Positions 8,948-16,117 of a stretch of 64,000 bases of DNA are shown here, in pieces. This stretch comes from Massilia atriviolacea (GTDB taxonomy: Bacteria; Pseudomonadota; Gammaproteobacteria; Burkholderiales; Burkholderiaceae_D): contig NZ_RXLQ01000003.1 in NCBI RefSeq assembly GCF_003953935.1, positions 248,001 through 312,000 of the forward strand. Reading direction: 5' to 3'. The translations under genes were made by a program, and so were the position numbers. Under the pieces are notes generated by a model that did not search any database, was not told where the DNA came from, and saw nothing but the letters and a program-made list of their open reading frames with translations. How positions within the stretch are numbered: the first letter of the stretch is position 1; every line of letters begins with the position of its first letter.

Positions 8948-10348
8948 ATGACCAACGCAGCGCTTGCAGCGCAGTTTGCGCAGGCGCTCGATGCGTTGCG
9001 TGCACAGGGCGAACGCCCATCCGTGGCGATCGCCTACAGCGGCGGGCTCGATTCCTCGGCCCTGCTGCACCTGGCGGCGCAGTACGCCGCCGCCAGCGAC
9101 CTTCCCCTGTTTGCCTTCCACGTCCACCACGGCATCAGCCCCAACGCCGATGCCTGGCTGGCGCATTGCGAAGCGCGCTGCGCCACGCTCGGCGTGAACT
9201 TCGCCGCGCGCCGCGTGACCCTGGAAAAGACCAGATCCGGCGTGGAAGCGGCGGCCCGCAAGCTGCGCTACGCCGCATTGGGCGACATGTGCCGCGAGCA
9301 CGGCGTGCGCCTGATGCTGACCGCCCACCACCTCGACGACCAGGCCGAAACCGTGCTGCTGCAACTGCTGCGCGGCTCCGGCACGGCCGGCCTGTCCGGC
9401 ATGGACGCGGCCAACGCCGCGCCCGAGTTGCTGGGCAATCCGGACCTGGTGATGGCGCGTCCCCTGCTGCCGGTCTCGCGCCAGCAGCTCGAAGCCTACG
9501 TGGCCGCCTTCGGCGTGGCTTACGTCGAAGACGAATCGAACACCCATCCGCGCTACGCGCGCAACGCCTTGCGCCACCAGGTGATGCCGGCGCTGGCGAG
9601 CGCCTTTCCCGGCTACCAGGAACGCTTTGCGCGCAGCGCCGCGCACGCGCAGTCGGCCCAGCGCCTGTTGACCGAACTGGCCGGGCAAGACCTGGCCGGC
9701 TGCCTGGTCGACGACTGCATCGACGTCGCCAGGCTGCGCGCGATGAGCCTGGACCGCGCCTACAACATGCTGCGCCACTGGTTCGCGCAGCGTTCGCTGC
9801 GCATGCCGTCGACCGCCTGGCTGGGCGAAATGGTGACCCAGCTGGTCGAAGCGCGCCACGACGCCCAGTTGCTGGTGACGCACCCCGACTGCCACATCCG
9901 GCGCCACCGCGACCGCCTGTACATCACCCCCAAGCTGGCCGGCCTGGCCGGCCAGCGCGATCCCGACGACGAAGGCGTGATCGTCAAGGAAGGCGAGCGC
10001 TTCACTTGGAACGGCGAAGCGAGCATGGCGTTCCCGGCCTACGGCGGGGTGCTGCATTTCGACCAGGCGGGGCAGGGCTTCGATGGCGCCTGGCTGCGCG
10101 CGCAGCCCTTGCTGATCGACTTCCGCAAGGGCGGCGAACGCCTGAAGCCGGCCGCCAACCGCCCCACGCGCCCGCTCAAATACCACTACCAGGCCTGCGA
10201 CGTGCCGGCCTGGGAGCGCGAGCGCCTGCCGATTGTGAGCAGCGGCAAGGATTTGCTGTTCGCGGCCGGCATCGGCATGGATTGCCACCACTTCGGGACG
10301 GCATCGGCTCCCTTCGTCAGCCTGCGCTGGGAAGCGCGCGTGTTCTGA
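8948..10348 (+). CDS. tilS: tRNA(Ile)-lysidine synthase
   Basis: The product is 466 residues. It modifies C34 of the tRNA-Ile CAU anticodon to lysidine using ATP and lysine, which lets the tRNA read AUA. The PP-loop motif SGGLDSSALLHLA sits at about residue 30. HHLDDQAETVLLQLLRG follows, and the C-terminal substrate-binding region with LKYHYQACDVPAWERERLP is present. The start at 8948 is 5 bases after the accA stop; a longer open frame in this register runs inside accA and is a shadow. Confidence 0.94.
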   Translation: MTNAALAAQFAQALDALRAQGERPSVAIAYSGGLDSSALLHLAAQYAAASDLPLFAFHVHHGISPNADAWLAHCEARCATLGVNFAARRVTLEKTRSGVEAAARKLRYAALGDMCREHGVRLMLTAHHLDDQAETVLLQLLRGSGTAGLSGMDAANAAPELLGNPDLVMARPLLPVSRQQLEAYVAAFGVAYVEDESNTHPRYARNALRHQVMPALASAFPGYQERFARSAAHAQSAQRLLTELAGQDLAGCLVDDCIDVARLRAMSLDRAYNMLRHWFAQRSLRMPSTAWLGEMVTQLVEARHDAQLLVTHPDCHIRRHRDRLYITPKLAGLAGQRDPDDEGVIVKEGERFTWNGEASMAFPAYGGVLHFDQAGQGFDGAWLRAQPLLIDFRKGGERLKPAANRPTRPLKYHYQACDVPAWERERLPIVSSGKDLLFAAGIGMDCHHFGTASAPFVSLRWEARVF

Positions 10349-10481
10349 GGACTACGCGGAAACGTAATTTCGATATAGCAATAACGTATAGATTTGTCCA
10401 TCGACTGCCTTGTTTTTTTGCATCGCAGCATGTAGAGTAAAGCCCTCCTTTTTCATTTAACCGAGCGGAAACTTCACTCTT

Positions 10482-11729
10482 ATGGCTTTAATCGTCCACA
10501 AATATGGCGGAACGTCGATGGGCTCGACCGACCGCATCAAGAACGTCGCGGCCCGCGTCGCCAAGTGGCATGACGCCGGGCACCAGATCATTGTTGTGCC
10601 TTCGGCCATGTCCGGCGAGACCAATCGCCTGATCGGCCTGGCAAAACAATTGATGGAACAGCCTGATCCGCGCGAACTGGACATGATTGCCTCCACCGGT
10701 GAACAAGTTTCCGTCGGCCTGCTGGCGATGGCGCTGCTGGCGATCGGCAAGCAGGCGGTCTCCTACGCCGGCTGGCAAGTGGCGATCAAGACCGACTCGG
10801 CATTTACCAAGGCGCGCATCGAATCGATCGACGACGCCAAGGTCAAGGCCGACCTCGATGCCGGCAAGATCGTGATCATCACCGGTTTCCAGGGCGTGGA
10901 CGCGAACGGCAACATCGCCACCCTGGGGCGCGGCGGTTCGGATACCTCGGCCGTGGCGATTGCCGCCGCGATGAAAGCGCAGGAATGCCTGATTTACACC
11001 GACGTTGACGGCGTGTACACGACCGATCCGCGCGTGGTGTCGGAGGCGCGCCGCCTCAAGACGATTACCTTTGAAGAAATGCTGGAACTGGCCTCGCTCG
11101 GCTCGAAAGTGCTGCAGAGCCGCTCCGTAGAATTTGCCGGCAACTACCGCGTGCCAACCCGCGTCCTGTCGTCGCTGACCGATCCCCTGATGCCGCTCGA
11201 AGAAGAAGCCAACTCGGGCACCCTGATTTCGTTTGAGGAAGATACAAATATGGAACAAGCCGTCATCTCCGGCATCGCATTCAACCGCGATGAGGCCAAA
11301 ATCACCATCCTGGGCGTGCCGGACAAGCCGGGCATCGCCTACCACATCCTGGGACCGGTGGCCGACGCCAACATCGAAGTCGACATGATCATCCAGAACC
11401 AGTCGGTGGAAGGCAAGACCGACTTCACCTTCACCGTCACGCGCGGCGAGTATGCGAAGGCGATGGGCGTGCTGGAAGGGGTGAAGACCGATATCGGCGC
11501 GGCCAGCATTTCGGGCGACGCCAAGGTGTCCAAGGTGTCGGTGGTGGGCGTGGGCATGCGCAGCCACGTGGGCGTGGCCTCGCAGATGTTCCGCACCTTG
11601 TCGGAAGAGGGCATCAACATCCTGATGATCTCGACCTCGGAGATCAAGATCTCGGTGCTGATCGATGAAAAGTACATGGAACTGGCCGTGCGCGCCCTGC
11701 ACAAGGCCTTCGATTTGGAAAAAGCATAA
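10482..11729 (+). CDS. lysC: aspartate kinase
   Basis: The product is 415 residues. It phosphorylates aspartate, the entry step to lysine, methionine, threonine and diaminopimelate synthesis. The kinase N-terminus LIVHKYGGTSMGS and the TLGRGGSDTSAVAIAAAM loop are present. Two ACT regulatory domains follow: AKITILGVPDKPGIAYHIL and KVSVVGVGMRSHVGVASQMF. It is a monofunctional enzyme of usual length with no homoserine dehydrogenase fusion. An internal in-frame start near 11251 (TNMEQAVISGIAFNRD) resembles the second start that makes the separate beta subunit in some aspartokinases. It precedes the tRNA-Ser genes. Confidence 0.96.
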   Translation: MALIVHKYGGTSMGSTDRIKNVAARVAKWHDAGHQIIVVPSAMSGETNRLIGLAKQLMEQPDPRELDMIASTGEQVSVGLLAMALLAIGKQAVSYAGWQVAIKTDSAFTKARIESIDDAKVKADLDAGKIVIITGFQGVDANGNIATLGRGGSDTSAVAIAAAMKAQECLIYTDVDGVYTTDPRVVSEARRLKTITFEEMLELASLGSKVLQSRSVEFAGNYRVPTRVLSSLTDPLMPLEEEANSGTLISFEEDTNMEQAVISGIAFNRDEAKITILGVPDKPGIAYHILGPVADANIEVDMIIQNQSVEGKTDFTFTVTRGEYAKAMGVLEGVKTDIGAASISGDAKVSKVSVVGVGMRSHVGVASQMFRTLSEEGINILMISTSEIKISVLIDEKYMELAVRALHKAFDLEKA

Positions 11730-11755
11730 TCTTTCCAAAAAGTCCGGGTGCGGCA

Positions 11756-11784
11756 TTGCCAAACCAAATTTCAGCCGGTATGAT
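11756..11784 (+). promoter_or_regulatory. sigma-70 promoter of the first tRNA-Ser
   Basis: TTGCCA (11756-11761), a 17-base spacer and TATGAT (11779-11784) make a good sigma-70 promoter 40 bases before the tRNA. The -10 and flanking bases (11775-11796) are repeated exactly 290 bases downstream, in front of the second tRNA. Confidence 0.7.
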
Positions 11785-11823
11785 CTTGGTCTTCTGATCT
11801 GGTGAAGCATGCTGGATGAGATT

Positions 11824-11917
11824 GGAGATGTGGCCGAGTGGCCGAAGGCACTTCCCTGCTAAGGAAGCATACGGGCTTAAACCTGTATCGTGAGTTCGAA
11901 TCTCACCATCTCCGCCA
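11824..11917 (+). tRNA. tRNA-Ser (anticodon GCT), copy 1
   Basis: A 7-base acceptor stem GGAGATG pairs with CATCTCC, followed by the discriminator G and encoded CCA. The anticodon arm CTTCC-CTGCTAA-GGAAG gives GCT, which reads AGC and AGU serine codons. The long variable arm and the GTTCGAATC T-loop are typical of class II tRNA-Ser. Length is 94 nt with CCA. Confidence 0.96.
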
Positions 11918-11948
11918 GAATTCGCCCAGGTTGCTCCGGGCTGTCGAC

Positions 11949-11981
11949 ACCCGCAGTGCTCTCACCAGGCTGCGGGTTTTT
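11949..11981 (+). terminator. Rho-independent terminator after tRNA-Ser copy 1
   Basis: ACCCGCAG pairs with CTGCGGGT around a 13-base loop and is followed by TTTT. It separates the two tRNA-Ser transcription units. Confidence 0.75.
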
Positions 11982-12064
11982 GCATTGTGGCGCGCCGCCG
12001 CTGCTGAAAAGATGGCATTTTTTCGGGAAGAAGGGCTCGCGGCCCTGTTCAGCGCCGGGAGAAT

Positions 12065-12086
12065 CCGGTATGATCTTGGTCTTCTG
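12065..12086 (+). promoter_or_regulatory. repeated promoter box of the second tRNA-Ser
   Basis: This 22-base stretch contains TATGAT (12069-12074) and is identical to 11775-11796. It lies at the same 49-base distance from its tRNA. The -35 region is not conserved; TGTTCA at 12046 is a weak candidate. The bases between box and tRNA have diverged, so the box itself appears to be under selection. Confidence 0.5.
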
Positions 12087-12113
12087 GCTTAGCAATATTG
12101 TGTAGGCCAGAAT

Positions 12114-12207
12114 GGAGATGTGGCCGAGTGGCCGAAGGCACTTCCCTGCTAAGGAAGCATACGGGCTTAAACCTGTATCGTGAGTTCGAATCTCACCATC
12201 TCCGCCA
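12114..12207 (+). tRNA. tRNA-Ser (anticodon GCT), copy 2
   Basis: This is identical to copy 1 over the whole 94 nt, including encoded CCA and the GCT anticodon. It lies 290 bases downstream as a tandem duplicate. Confidence 0.96.
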
Positions 12208-12215
12208 GTATTCTT

Positions 12216-12241
12216 AAAACCCGCTTCGGCGGGTTTTTTTG
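12216..12241 (+). terminator. Rho-independent terminator after tRNA-Ser copy 2
   Basis: AAACCCGC-TTCG-GCGGGTTT with a UUCG tetraloop and a run of T residues is a textbook terminator directly behind the tRNA. Confidence 0.9.
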
Positions 12242-12321
12242 TTTGCGCCCGAGATTTTTCATGAGGATGGCGACGACGGTCCCGACATCGCCTGAGCGTC
12301 AGGCAGGCAGCCCGCTTGATG

Positions 12322-13023
12322 TCACGCGGGCGGTCCGGGAAGATCCTCGCCTTGGGGCAGATCCGGAATCTCGAGCCACGTGACTGGAACATCGACCAGC
12401 AATGCTGTCATACTCAGGCAAGCAGGCGTCGTTTCGCCACCGTCCAGGTTTCCAATGACAGTCTTCGTGACACTGACGTGACAGTCCGCATATAGCTGAG
12501 AGCATATGGTCGCGCGTTTAGGATACTGCTTACCGAGCAGTTGTACGTTCGCTTTCGTTGAGTTTCCGAAACCGAAACGGGCGGCTTTCCACAAGCGGAT
12601 AATTTCTCTGAAATCGTACGAAATGCCTTGCGACGCTAAAGCGTGGATGGCAAGCTCGTATCGCTCCGGGACGGTCAGATGCGGATTTCTGCGAAAACGT
12701 AAATGATGGTCGCCAACGTATTTGGAGAGCATGTCACGGCGAACGCCGTTGCGGTTTGCTTCGCAAATGACGCCCTTTCCGATATAGAGTGCGGCGTGTT
12801 GCCATACTGCGTGCTCCCTCATATATCCGCCTCGCTCCTGAACTTTCTGGATGCTCCGGCCAACGAACCCCGGATGGCAAGCGCTTACAAGAACAAGGTC
12901 TCCTGGTAAAAGTCTGCTGAGGTCGATAACCTTGCCGAGGCTTAGTTCCTTTTGTGAGAGTGGTCCCTGAACAATAAAGCGGCCAACTGCCTTGTCGTCG
13001 GGTTTTAGAATCAGTTGTGACAT
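12322..13023 (-). CDS. permuted papain/NlpC-P60-like (YiiX/YebB type) protein
   Basis: The product is 233 residues with no signal peptide. Three elements in the order of the circularly permuted NlpC/P60 (YiiX-like) fold are visible: LLPGDLVLVS near residue 40, WQHAALYIGKGVICEA (candidate catalytic His) and RATICSQLYAD (candidate catalytic Cys near residue 180). Such proteins are cysteine peptidases, amidases or acyltransferases acting on lipids or peptidoglycan. The gene looks AT-richer than its neighbours. Its ATG lies only about 10 bases past a terminator-like hairpin and has no visible ribosome-binding site, so the true start may be further in. The substrate is unknown. Confidence 0.6.
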   Translation of the reverse strand: MSQLILKPDDKAVGRFIVQGPLSQKELSLGKVIDLSRLLPGDLVLVSACHPGFVGRSIQKVQERGGYMREHAVWQHAALYIGKGVICEANRNGVRRDMLSKYVGDHHLRFRRNPHLTVPERYELAIHALASQGISYDFREIIRLWKAARFGFGNSTKANVQLLGKQYPKRATICSQLYADCHVSVTKTVIGNLDGGETTPACLSMTALLVDVPVTWLEIPDLPQGEDLPGPPA

Positions 13024-13032
13024 ATATGAAAA

Positions 13033-13050
13033 AGCCCGCGCGTGCGGGCC
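13033..13050 (-). terminator. terminator-like hairpin between the two islet genes
   Basis: On the minus strand GCCCGCACGCGCGGGC is followed by TTTTTT. It lies after the stop of the 80-residue gene and directly before the ATG of the papain-like gene at 13023. It would end the upstream transcript, leaving the downstream gene without an obvious promoter. Confidence 0.7.
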
Positions 13051-13072
13051 TTCGATGTATTCAGAAAATATG

Positions 13073-13315
13073 TCACCAAGCGAACATTTTCTTGGAGCTA
13101 CGTATCGGTATGATGACTTTTGTCACTTGCCCATCGTCATCGGACTCATACGACACATCATCGCCTTTTACTAACCCTAGTTGCTCGGTCGATTCGCCAC
13201 GATAATTGGGGATTTTGTCGAACGTAAAGTGGAAAATTTCATGCGAACGCTTGTCAACGAGATAGCCTAGTCCATCAGGAGTAATCCTCGACAATATTGC
13301 TTTCTTGGCGCTCAT
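13073..13315 (-). CDS. small hypothetical protein (80 aa)
   Basis: I do not recognise this protein. It is 80 residues, soluble and mixed-charge, with the pattern GLGYLVDKRSHEIFHFTFDKI followed by GDDVSYESDDDGQVTKVIIP. This could be a small beta-barrel resembling S1/cold-shock-like folds (inference from beta-rich pattern only). A strong AAGGAGGT ribosome-binding site lies before the ATG, and a sigma-70 promoter is recognisable just upstream, so it is probably a real expressed gene. A terminator follows its stop. Confidence 0.6.
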   Translation of the reverse strand: MSAKKAILSRITPDGLGYLVDKRSHEIFHFTFDKIPNYRGESTEQLGLVKGDDVSYESDDDGQVTKVIIPIRSSKKMFAW

Positions 13316-13340
13316 GCTACCTCCTTACAACCGTAAAGAT

Positions 13341-13370
13341 AGTATAGGCACGAACACGAGACATGGTCAA
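13341..13370 (-). promoter_or_regulatory. sigma-70 promoter of the 80-residue gene, with overlapping inverted repeat
   Basis: On the minus strand TTGACC, an 18-base spacer and TATACT precede the gene by about 25 bases. An inverted repeat CATGGT-CA-ACCATG (13362-13375) covers the -35, so a repressor could bind there. Confidence 0.55.
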
Positions 13371-13572
13371 CCATGGCGGCGATGTCGACGGCGGGCGATC
13401 AGGCGGCAGGACCCACCTTGCAGCCCTTATCTGGACGCCTGCGCCGTTCCACGCACGTGTTTAGCAAAAAAGCATCGTGCGTTCGCGGAACCGCCGGGCG
13501 GCGTGTCGGTCCAAGCCTTGTCAGGACTGGAAATGCATCGGTCCACCCACCATCCTGGTACAGGAGGACAAC

Positions 13573-14478
13573 ATGGACTCGCAGAATCGTACTGCCTTGC
13601 GCGCGTCAACGCTGGTCGCGGGGCTGCTCATTCCTTTCTATCTTCACGCCAATCCGGCGCCGCCGCGCAAGGCCGAGCCGCAGCCGCCGGCCAGCCAGGC
13701 CGTGCAGCCCCAGGTCGACAAGCGCACCGCCGACGCGGCCGAGCAAAAGCAGCGCGCACTGATGGCCGAAGCCCAGGCGGCCATCGCCGACACCGAAAAA
13801 GCGCTCAAGGCGCTCGACGAAAAACGCACCCGCGACGCGCTCTCGGCGCTCGCCTCGGCCACCGGCACCCTGGAGCTGATCCTGGCGCGCAGTCCCAAGC
13901 TGGCGCTCGCGCCCGTGCGCACCGATGTGCTCACGCACGACGTCCTGGCGAAGAGCGACACCATCAAGGCCGCCGTGAAAGACGTGCGCGACCGCTTGCG
14001 CGACGGCGAGGTGCAACAGGCGCGCCAACTGATGCAGAGCCTGGCCAGCGAAGTCGAATTCCGTACGCTGAATATTCCGCTCGAAACCTACCCCGCCGCA
14101 ATCAAGGCGATCACCCCACTCATCGACGCCGGCAAGATGGACGAAGCGAAGACCGCGCTGCGCACCATGCTCAATACGCTGGTGGTGACCACCGAGGTCG
14201 TGCCCCTGCCCAAGCTGCGCGCGGAAGAGCAGATCAAGGCGGCCCAGGCGCTGGCCGAGAAGGCCAGGCGCAGCAAGGAAGAGAACGACAGGCTGGCCCA
14301 GAACATCGCAGCCGCGCGCGCGCAGTTGCAGATCGCCGAAGCGCTCGGCTACGGCGACAAAAAGGACTACAAGCCGATGTACCAGCAGATCGACGAACTC
14401 GAAAAGAAAACGGCGGGCGGCAAATCGGGCATCGGCTGGTTCGACAAGCTCCGGCAACAGCTTGCCGCATGGCTGTAA
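13573..14478 (+). CDS. YfdX-like family exported protein
   Basis: The product is 301 residues. An N-terminal hydrophobic segment (STLVAGLLIPFYLHANP) looks like a signal peptide, followed by a Pro/Ala-rich linker and a helix-rich domain. That domain runs from about residue 60 to 260 (AEAQAAIADTEKALKALDEK ... LNTLVVTTEVVPLPKLRAEEQ) and resembles the YfdX domain, whose E. coli member sits in an acid/oxalate-response cluster. The remaining C-terminus is alpha-helical with a short amphipathic end. AGGAGG at 13562 fixes the ATG at 13573. Function in this organism is unknown. Confidence 0.65.
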   Translation: MDSQNRTALRASTLVAGLLIPFYLHANPAPPRKAEPQPPASQAVQPQVDKRTADAAEQKQRALMAEAQAAIADTEKALKALDEKRTRDALSALASATGTLELILARSPKLALAPVRTDVLTHDVLAKSDTIKAAVKDVRDRLRDGEVQQARQLMQSLASEVEFRTLNIPLETYPAAIKAITPLIDAGKMDEAKTALRTMLNTLVVTTEVVPLPKLRAEEQIKAAQALAEKARRSKEENDRLAQNIAAARAQLQIAEALGYGDKKDYKPMYQQIDELEKKTAGGKSGIGWFDKLRQQLAAWL

Positions 14479-14515
14479 GCAAGCAGCCCACATCGTATCG
14501 CGCAAAGGAGCACCG

Positions 14516-14844
14516 ATGCCGGGGCATGATCCCGACAATCTGCCGCGGCGAACATGGCTGCCGAGGGTCCCGGCGCGGCTGGCGGTGCTCGCCGCTGCCG
14601 CCATTCCCTTCCTGCAAAGCCTGGCGCCGAGCGTGGCGGCCCGCGCCGCCGCTGCGCCGGCCGGCCTCGGCAGCGAATGGAGCGGGGGCTTTACTGTCCC
14701 TGCCACGGCTCCCGTTTCGACCTGGCCGGGCGCGTGTTCAGGAACGTGCCGGCGCCCGCGCACCGGGCAGAGATGGAAGGAGCATTCCTACATCCGGTTT
14801 GCGATCCCGCCTATTTATCCCCGTACGGGACGGGACTAACATGA
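14516..14844 (+). pseudogene. decayed Rieske iron-sulfur protein (petA-like) remnant
   Basis: The first frame begins with RRTWL, a hydrophobic segment and IPFLQSLAPS plus an Ala-rich run. This is the membrane anchor pattern of the Rieske subunit of the cytochrome bc1 complex. About 60 codons in, the frame that makes sense changes by one base, and the other frame reads GLYCPCHGSRFDLAGRVF. That contains Rieske box 2 (CPCHGS) and the downstream conserved segment. Box 1 (CTHLGC) and most of the middle of the protein are missing, so an internal deletion plus frameshift has occurred. A further shift is suggested near the end (IPP/YLSPYGTGL). A functional cluster binder cannot be made from this. Confidence 0.7.
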
Positions 14845-14920
14845 AAGGTCATCGCAAGGCCGCATGGCAGCGAATGCCGTGGCTGCGCGGATTATCTCAA
14901 TCGACAATCAGGAGGAAACC

Positions 14921-15481
14921 ATGTTGAGCCGTATTCTCGGGTTGGTGGCGGTCGCGGTCGGTGGAAGCTTGCTGGCCAAACAGATGCAAAAGTCCGGCGG
15001 CAAGGGCAGTCAATCCAGTGTCAGTATCGATGTCGACCTTCCGGTGCGCACGGTGTACGACCAGTTCACGCAGTTCGAACAATTTCCGCAGTTTATGGAA
15101 AGCGTGCACGAGGTGCGCCAGCTCGACGACAAGCGCCTGCACTGGAAGGCGGACGTGTTCGGCAAGGTGATCGAATGGGATGCCGAGATCACCGAACAGA
15201 TTCCCGACAAAAAGATCGCCTGGCGCAGCACCTCCGGCACGCCGAACGGCGGCAAGGTGAGCTTCGAAGCGCTGTCGGATGCGCGCACCAGGGTTAGCCT
15301 GGAGTTGCACTACGAACCGCAGGATGCGCTGGAAACCATGGGCGACATGGCCGGCGCGGTCCGCATGCAGGCACGCGCCAACCTGCAGCGCTTCAAGGAC
15401 CTGCTGGAAAAACGCGGCAGCGAGACGGGCGCCTGGCGCGGCACGATCGCCAAGGAGGGCAGCGCGGCGCCGATGCACTGA
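14921..15481 (+). CDS. SRPBCC (START-like) family protein
   Basis: The product is 186 residues. A short hydrophobic N-terminus (LGLVAVAVGGSLLA) may anchor it in the membrane. Residues ~35-170 form an SRPBCC/polyketide-cyclase-type fold: SVSIDVDLPVRTVYDQFTQF, then FPQFMESVHEVRQLD, WDAEITEQIPDKKIAWRS and a C-terminal long helix ending RFKDLLEKR. Proteins of this kind bind hydrophobic ligands, and the paralogues I know are often stress-induced. GGAGGAAACC places the start at 14921. It follows the Rieske remnant. Confidence 0.75.
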   Translation: MLSRILGLVAVAVGGSLLAKQMQKSGGKGSQSSVSIDVDLPVRTVYDQFTQFEQFPQFMESVHEVRQLDDKRLHWKADVFGKVIEWDAEITEQIPDKKIAWRSTSGTPNGGKVSFEALSDARTRVSLELHYEPQDALETMGDMAGAVRMQARANLQRFKDLLEKRGSETGAWRGTIAKEGSAAPMH

Positions 15482-15495
15482 GTCCCTGATCCGCC

Positions 15496-15522
15496 CGCCT
15501 GCACGGCTGCGGCGTGCAGGCG
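15496..15522. terminator. hairpin between convergent genes
   Basis: CGCCTGCAC pairs with GTGCAGGCG around a 9-base loop, between the stops of the SRPBCC and DUF695 genes. There is no T-run, so it is only a possible bidirectional terminator. Confidence 0.35.
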
Positions 15523-15580
15523 CGCAAGGCAAGCAGCCCGGCGAACGCCGCATGCCTCGTCGGCTGCGGCCGGGCGCTGC

Positions 15581-16039
15581 CTACTCGGTCGCGAACGAGG
15601 CGTACACCTCCCACGCGGGATCGCGGTAGGCCATGCATTGGATCCGGTGCGATGTGACCTCGGCGCGCAGCCGCTCGTGAACCGGACCGATGCATTCGCC
15701 ATTCTTCAGGTAGAACACGAATTCCTTGAACGTGCCGGTCGTGATCGCCAGCGCATGCACCACCGGCCCGCCTTCCTTGAGCAGTGCGCGGATGCGGTCT
15801 TCGAGTTCGCCGATGACGCGATTTTCTTCCGCATCCGGCAAGCCGCCCGGGTTCGGATGGTTCAGCGGGATCGCGAAGCCGACGCGGATGCCAAGCTGCG
15901 GATGTCCGGCCCAGCGCTGGGCCGATGTGTTGATCCTGACGATCATGGGACCATCGCCATGGGTCCCTTCGGCAACGGTCCAGCTGTCATCGCGGTCGTT
16001 CAATGCCGACAGCGGCAGAGGGTCTTCAGAAGGCAGCAT
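15581..16039 (-). CDS. DUF695-like domain protein
   Basis: The product is 152 residues, soluble, with no signal. The pattern DSWTVAEGTHGDGPMIVRIN and GHPQLGIRVGFAIPLNHPN, followed by E-rich EENRVIGELEDRIRALL and TTGTFKEFVFYLKN, fits the DUF695 group of small cytoplasmic proteins with no known activity. The start at 16039 (MLPSEDPLPL) is preferred because AAGGATCTCCC precedes it; the longer frame to 16111 has no signal. It is 78 bases downstream of the peptidase gene and may be cotranscribed. Confidence 0.6.
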   Translation of the reverse strand: MLPSEDPLPLSALNDRDDSWTVAEGTHGDGPMIVRINTSAQRWAGHPQLGIRVGFAIPLNHPNPGGLPDAEENRVIGELEDRIRALLKEGGPVVHALAITTGTFKEFVFYLKNGECIGPVHERLRAEVTSHRIQCMAYRDPAWEVYASFATE

Positions 16040-16117
16040 GGGAGATCCTTGTTCGTCATTCGAAAGACAACGTTGGAAAGACACAGCGCCGGCAGCGTGC
16101 CGGCGCTCCACGGACGC

